9,886 nt of DNA from JALYSX01 sp035544315. GTDB taxonomy: Bacteria; Vulcanimicrobiota; Vulcanimicrobiia; Vulcanimicrobiales; Vulcanimicrobiaceae. The notes beneath the pieces were generated by a model. That model ran no database searches. It was not told where the DNA came from and saw only the letters and a list, made by a program, of their open reading frames with translations. The stretch spans positions 1 to 9,886 of the forward strand of contig DATKGB010000040.1 in the NCBI GenBank assembly GCA_035544315.1, given 5' to 3'. A program made the position numbers and the translations under genes. This document shows, in pieces, positions 5,915 to 9,886 of this stretch (positions are counted from its first letter, which is position 1; each line of letters starts with the position of its first letter).

Positions 5915-7335
5915 TTCGACGGCGGAGTTAGTGCGGCCAGTAAGTCTGCGGCCAGAAATGAACTGGGGAGCGCGGCGTCCCAGCCTTCTTTTCCGCCGAT
6001 TGCGATAAGCCGCGGATTCCCGGCTAGCGTCGTGCGTAGCGTCTGGGGGGCGACGTTGACGCTGTCGGCGTGGACGACCACCGCGGTTGACGGCTCCTGT
6101 TCGAAGCGCTCCGCCAGGAGTGCGGGCGAACGGTAATGACGAACCCGAAAACCGTTTTGGCGCAGCGCGTAAACGATGAACGGACCGACGCTTGGATCGT
6201 CGGCTAGTACGCTGACGTGCGCGAACGCCGCGGGCGCGGCATCGCGCGGTAACGTAATCGTGAACGTGGTGCCCTCGTTGAGTACGCTCCGGACCGCTAC
6301 GCTGCCGCCGTGCTTGTCGACGAGCGTTTTTACCAGGAACAGCCCGAGACCGGTGCCGGTGATCTTGGCCTTTTTGGCGTTGGACGCGCGCGCAAAGCGT
6401 TGGAAGAGTCCGGATATCTCTTCGCTGGGAATGCCGATCCCGCGATCGGTGACGTCGACGCACAGGCCCAGTTCGGATTCGAAGACGGCAACGTCGACGC
6501 GATCGGGTTCGCGCGAGTACTTCAGCGCGTTGCGCAGGATGTTTTCAAAGGCCTGACGCAACCGTGCAGCGTCGCCGCGGACGATCGGATCTTGCGCGTC
6601 GAGCCGGATCGTAACGCGCGCCGCGTCCGGACCGATGCTCGCGACGATATCGTGTAGCAACACGCCGACGTCGACGCGTTCGTCGGCAAGATCCAGTTCG
6701 CCCCGCTCGACTTTGGAAAGCGCCAGCGTATCGTTAGCGAGGGTTGCCAGGCGCATGACGTTGCGGGTGATCGTCTTAGCGGCTTCGCGGGCTTCGTCGG
6801 TCTCGAGCAGGCCTTCTTCCAGAAGTTCGGCGTACCCGAGAATCGTGGTGAGCGGACCCTTGAAATCGTGTGCCAGGATCGAGATCAAATCGTTCTTGAG
6901 TTGATTGATCCGGATGACGCTGGCGCGCTGGCTCTCCAACTCGTCGATGCTGGCGGAGAGGCGCTCGAGCAGTTGCTGGCGTTCGATCGCATGGCGCAAG
7001 GTGCGTCGCAAGGACTCTTCGGTGACGTTGCCCTTGATCTGATAATCTTGCGCGCCCGCCTTGACCGCGGCCAACGAGAGGACGCGATCGTCTTGCCCGC
7101 TGAGAATGACGATCGGCATGTGAGGCGCGGCGGCACACATCGCCGCAAGCGCATCCAGACCGCGGCCGTCGGGAAGCGACATGTCCATTAGGGTTACGTC
7201 GAAACGCTCTTCGGCTACGGCGGCGACCGCGTCGGCTAAGCGGCTAACGACGCGCGTGTACGACGCGTTGCCCTCGAGCAAGGCGCGTACCAGCGCGACA
7301 TCGGCCGGATTGTCCTCGACGATCAAAACACGCAC
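5911..7335 (-). CDS. hybrid receiver-histidine kinase with C-terminal degenerate receiver
   Basis: This is a 474-residue cytosolic protein with no membrane segment. Residues 1-115 form a receiver domain: acidic pair E7/D8, phospho-acceptor D51 in 'LMDMSLPDG', and Lys102 in 'YQIKG'. A short coiled linker (~117-147) leads to HisKA with H156 in 'ILAHDFKGPLTTILGY'. The ATPase domain carries the N box (N265/N269 in 'FENILRNALKYS'), D297-R-G-I-G and the G box GTGLGL (327-332). Residues ~372-474 resemble a receiver fold ('VSVLADDPSVGPFIVYALRQ', 'AVVVHADS', 'RLIAIGG') but lack the conserved Lys and a clear phospho-acceptor loop. The inferred role is a middle component of a phosphorelay, taking phosphate at D51 or regulated by it. 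The GTG start at 7335 lies 9 bases after the upstream kinase's stop; its Shine-Dalgarno is poor, so coupling is probable. There is no DNA-binding output domain, so the final target is unknown. Confidence 0.87.
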   Translation of the reverse strand: MRVLIVEDNPADVALVRALLEGNASYTRVVSRLADAVAAVAEERFDVTLMDMSLPDGRGLDALAAMCAAAPHMPIVILSGQDDRVLSLAAVKAGAQDYQIKGNVTEESLRRTLRHAIERQQLLERLSASIDELESQRASVIRINQLKNDLISILAHDFKGPLTTILGYAELLEEGLLETDEAREAAKTITRNVMRLATLANDTLALSKVERGELDLADERVDVGVLLHDIVASIGPDAARVTIRLDAQDPIVRGDAARLRQAFENILRNALKYSREPDRVDVAVFESELGLCVDVTDRGIGIPSEEISGLFQRFARASNAKKAKITGTGLGLFLVKTLVDKHGGSVAVRSVLNEGTTFTITLPRDAAPAAFAHVSVLADDPSVGPFIVYALRQNGFRVRHYRSPALLAERFEQEPSTAVVVHADSVNVAPQTLRTTLAGNPRLIAIGGKEGWDAALPSSFLAADLLAALTPPSN

Positions 7336-7344
7336 GGGCTGGGG

Positions 7345-8679
7345 TTACCCGCGCTTGGTCGTCGGGAGGGTGAAGTAGAACGTCGCGCCCTTCCCTTCTT
7401 CCGATTCGACCCACATGCGACCGCCATGCCGTTCGACGATACGTTTGCAGATCGATAACCCGATTCCGGTTCCGCCGTATTCTTCCCGCGTGTGCAAGCG
7501 CGCAAAGATACCGAAGATCCGCTCGTGGTTCTCCGGCGATATCCCAATCCCGTTATCGCTCACCCCGAACTCCCATTGCCCGGGGTTCGGCCGCCGCGCC
7601 CGGACGGTCACCGCGGGGGAATCGGACCGATTGTACTTGAGTGCGTTGGCGATAAGGTTTTGAAAGAGCTGGCCGAGTTGCCGGCCGTCGCCGGTGACGC
7701 TGGGAAGGATGCCGACATCGACCCGCGCGCCCCGTTCGGCGATCGAGGTATGCAGGTTGGCCAGAACGGCGGCAAGGACCCCATTGAGGTCGACGGGGAG
7801 CAGTTCGGAGCCGTGAGTCGTTATCCGCGAATACTCGAGGATGTCGTCGATAAGCGCCTGCATGCGCTTGACCCCATCGACGGCATAGCCGATGAACTCG
7901 TCGGCTTGTGCGTCCAGTTTCCCCGCGTACCGACGCGACAACAGTTGGGTGAACGATGCTACGGTTCGCAACGGTTCTTGTAAGTCGTGCGAAGCGATGT
8001 ACGCAAACTCCTCCAGCGACCGATTGCTCCGTTCCAAATCCAGGTTGCGCTGAGCGATCTGCCGCCGCAATTGCCGCTCTTTACTCAAACGTGCCCGTTC
8101 GAAGCGCAGACCGAGCGATCCAAACCCGAGCGTGCACAAAATCACCAGCAGGAGCGCAACTGTCGCGAGGTAGGCATTTCGGCGAACATCCAGTTGGACT
8201 CGATCGTCGACCTTTTGCCGAAAGTCTTGCGCGTAGACTCGAATTTCGTCCATCAGGTTCTTGCCACGCACGGCGATCCGCAGCGCGTCGGGCCGTTTCG
8301 GGTGTGCGATGAGAGGCACGGCGACTTCGCGCGACCAGCGCGCGTGCAGCCGCTCCATCTTGCCCACGTCGGCGAGCCAGGCCGGATCGCTGTCGGCACG
8401 GAGGGTTGCAAAATACCCATCGATGAGTTTGGTCGCGGCATCGTACGGCTGCAAGAATATACGCTGTCGCGTCGCAACGTATCCGTGCACTCCGGTCTCT
8501 TGATCGATCGCGGCGACGAACGCGCGCTGCAGGTCGGCGCGCATTCCGTAACGCGCGATGATGTCGTGTTCGAGGTCGTTATTGGCGAGCGTCTTGACCG
8601 TGGCGATCGCGACGATCGACAGTACGAGAGCGACCATTGCCGCCGTGCCCGAGCGTAGCGAGCCCATCGCTTTATTCAT
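7345..8679 (-). CDS. CHASE3-domain membrane sensor histidine kinase
   Basis: From the ATG at 8679 the protein has 444 residues: a short cytosolic N-terminus, TM1 (~12-31), a CHASE3 extracytoplasmic helical sensor (~35-165, with the signature ETGVHGYVATRQRIFLQPY at ~61-79), TM2 (~169-190), a linker coiled coil (~193-220), a phytochrome-kinase-type HisKA (H231 in 'FAYIASHDLQEPLRTV') and HATPase (N341/N345 in 'FQNLIANALKYN', D375-NGIGI, GTGIGLSI at 403-410). It senses an unknown periplasmic or membrane signal and autophosphorylates H231. I prefer this start over the upstream in-frame one at 8715: it gives the ATGA overlap with the decarboxylase stop (TGA 8678-8676) and a normal short N-terminus before TM1. 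The neighbouring receiver-kinase immediately downstream is the likely phosphate acceptor (inference from gene order). Confidence 0.9.
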   Translation of the reverse strand: MNKAMGSLRSGTAAMVALVLSIVAIATVKTLANNDLEHDIIARYGMRADLQRAFVAAIDQETGVHGYVATRQRIFLQPYDAATKLIDGYFATLRADSDPAWLADVGKMERLHARWSREVAVPLIAHPKRPDALRIAVRGKNLMDEIRVYAQDFRQKVDDRVQLDVRRNAYLATVALLLVILCTLGFGSLGLRFERARLSKERQLRRQIAQRNLDLERSNRSLEEFAYIASHDLQEPLRTVASFTQLLSRRYAGKLDAQADEFIGYAVDGVKRMQALIDDILEYSRITTHGSELLPVDLNGVLAAVLANLHTSIAERGARVDVGILPSVTGDGRQLGQLFQNLIANALKYNRSDSPAVTVRARRPNPGQWEFGVSDNGIGISPENHERIFGIFARLHTREEYGGTGIGLSICKRIVERHGGRMWVESEEGKGATFYFTLPTTKRG

Positions 8680-9886
8680 GCGACCGACCCGGCCGCGCTG
8701 CGAAGGACGCGCCAAGCCATCGCAACGTCGGCCAACGACGTGCGCAGATTGCCGACTGACAGCCGTAAGACGAACGCGCCGTCGAGCTTGGTGTGCGAGA
8801 GGAAGATCTCGCCGGTCGCGTTGGCGGCGTGCATCAAACGTTCGTTATGCGCGTCGAGCTGCGTCGGCTCGAGTTCCGGCGGCGCGTGGCGAAAACATAC
8901 CAGCGCCAACGGATGCGCGGCGGCGACTTCCCAGCCCGGCTCTTCTTCCACCCAGCGCGCAAACTCGGCGGCCAGCGCGACGTGGGCGCGCAAACGACGG
9001 CGCAAACCTTGGGCACCGAAGTGGCGCAAAACGAACCACAGTTTGAGCGCCCGGAAGCGGCGCCCCAACTGCAACCCGTAGTCCATGTAGTTGCGGACCC
9101 CGCCGGCGTCGGTGGTCGCCAGGTATTCGGGCACCAGGCTGAACGCTTGGCGCAGCAGCGCTTCGTCGCGCACGTACAGCGCCGAACAATCCATCGGGAC
9201 GAACAGCCACTTGTGCGGATTGACGACCAGCGAATCGGCGCTCTCGCAGCCTTCCAATATCCACGCAAATTCCGGACAGATCGCGGCAACGCCCGCGTAG
9301 GCGGCGTCGACGTGCAGCCAAACGCCGTGACGCCGAGCGATCGCGCCGATCTGGGCGACCGGATCGATCGACGTCATCGAGGTCGTTCCGACCGTCGCCA
9401 CCACGGCCATCGGGCGTTTCCCTCCGGCAACGTCGCGCGCGATTTGGCTCTCGAACTCTTGCGGAATCATGCGACCACTACTATCGCACGGAACGCGCAC
9501 GACGTTGCGCCGTCCGATTCCCAGCGCGATCGCGCCCTTCTCGACGTGCGAGTGCGTATGCTCGGTGATATAGACGCGCAGGTCGGGTTGACCGCTCATG
9601 CCGTGCTCGCGGATGCTGGGATCGAGGCGTTGCCGGGCAGCCGCCAGCGCGGTGAAGCCGCCGATCGACGCTGTATCGTAGATGATGCCGGTGAACTCGT
9701 CGGGCAGCCCCATCAGGCGCCCGAGCCACCGCATCACGACCTCTTCGAGTTCCGTGGCCGCCGGCGAGGTGCGCCACAGCATCGCCTTGACGTCGAGGGT
9801 CGCGACCAACGCCTCGGCGGCGATAGCGACCGGTGCTGCCGAGGTCGCAAAGTAGGCGAAGAACCGGGGATGGTTCCAGTGGGTGA
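8676..9886 (-). CDS. group II pyridoxal-phosphate amino-acid decarboxylase (aromatic-L-amino-acid decarboxylase type), 5' end outside window
   Basis: The frame is open to the right edge (codons through 9884) and ~403 residues are visible; ~70-80 N-terminal residues are missing compared with the usual ~470-480. The visible part begins 'THWNHPRFFAYFATS', as in AADC homologues. Numbering from codon 9809-9807: the PLP-stacking His is H86 ('EHTHSHVEKG'), the pyridine-nitrogen Asp is D168 in 'LHVDAAYAG', and the Schiff-base Lys is K200 in 'NPHKW' (codon 9212-9210). The mobile-loop Tyr that distinguishes decarboxylases from aldehyde synthases appears as Y241 just before 'LGRRFRALKLW'. The predicted reaction is PLP-dependent removal of CO2 from an aromatic L-amino acid (Trp, Tyr, DOPA or Phe) giving the amine, in the cytosol. 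Exact substrate is unknown. Its TGA overlaps the ATG of the CHASE3 kinase (ATGA), so the two share a transcript. Confidence 0.92.
   Translation of the reverse strand, partial: THWNHPRFFAYFATSAAPVAIAAEALVATLDVKAMLWRTSPAATELEEVVMRWLGRLMGLPDEFTGIIYDTASIGGFTALAAARQRLDPSIREHGMSGQPDLRVYITEHTHSHVEKGAIALGIGRRNVVRVPCDSSGRMIPQEFESQIARDVAGGKRPMAVVATVGTTSMTSIDPVAQIGAIARRHGVWLHVDAAYAGVAAICPEFAWILEGCESADSLVVNPHKWLFVPMDCSALYVRDEALLRQAFSLVPEYLATTDAGGVRNYMDYGLQLGRRFRALKLWFVLRHFGAQGLRRRLRAHVALAAEFARWVEEEPGWEVAAAHPLALVCFRHAPPELEPTQLDAHNERLMHAANATGEIFLSHTKLDGAFVLRLSVGNLRTSLADVAMAWRVLRSAAGSVA

Noticed and set aside
5369..6463. 364-residue minus-strand open frame spanning the convergent junction
   Set aside because: It runs across the ends of two well-supported genes in the wrong frames and has a low-complexity Arg/Gly/Gln composition with no recognisable motif.
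8680..8715. Upstream in-frame start of the CHASE3 kinase at 8715
   Set aside because: It would overlap the decarboxylase gene by 40 bases and add 12 Arg-rich residues; the ATG at 8679 gives the common ATGA overlap.
2..9886. A tryptophan-degradation link between the kynureninase-like fragment and the aromatic decarboxylase
   Set aside because: The two lie over 8 kb apart on opposite strands with unrelated operons between, and the fragment's substrate is not known.

Overview
The window is a GC-rich (about 60% or more by eye), densely packed bacterial chromosome segment. It holds six intact genes and two genes cut by the window edges. There is no mobile element, RNA gene or CRISPR array that I can see. 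Short spacers, overlapping stops and starts, and GTG/TTG starts point to a high-GC free-living bacterium. The phylum cannot be fixed from eight genes. A lineage such as Eremiobacterota or an actinobacterium-like group is only a guess.

Left part, plus strand. The window opens with the last ~93 residues of a fold-type I PLP enzyme (class V aminotransferase/kynureninase-like). A ~500-base stretch with no convincing gene follows. Next come four plus-strand genes, likely one or two transcription units. The first is a soluble protein with two PRC-barrel-like segments, an MgtE intracellular N domain and a CBS pair, but no MgtE membrane domain. Nine bases later is an Nramp-superfamily membrane transporter whose metal-site residues are not those of Mn/Fe transporters and suggest a magnesium (NRMT-type) carrier. 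The third is a PucR/CdaR-type transcription regulator. The fourth is a class I glutamine synthetase-like enzyme that starts inside the regulator's end and has unusual active-site substitutions.

Right part, minus strand, read from the right edge inward. A group II PLP amino-acid decarboxylase (aromatic amino-acid decarboxylase type, 5' end outside the window) is joined by an ATGA overlap to a CHASE3 membrane histidine kinase. After a 9-base gap comes a cytosolic receiver-kinase-pseudoreceiver hybrid. The three probably form one operon. The minus-strand operon and the plus-strand glutamine synthetase gene converge so tightly that their stop codons overlap at 5911-5914.

Working model (inference): the MgtE-N/CBS protein acts as a detached cytosolic Mg2+ sensor or gate for the NRMT-like carrier. 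The PucR-type protein controls the glutamine synthetase-like enzyme, which may act on a nitrogenous substrate other than plain ammonia. The two kinases form a phosphorelay without its own DNA-binding output, co-expressed with an amine-producing decarboxylase. A separate, window-wide signal is strong over-representation of the palindrome CGATCG.
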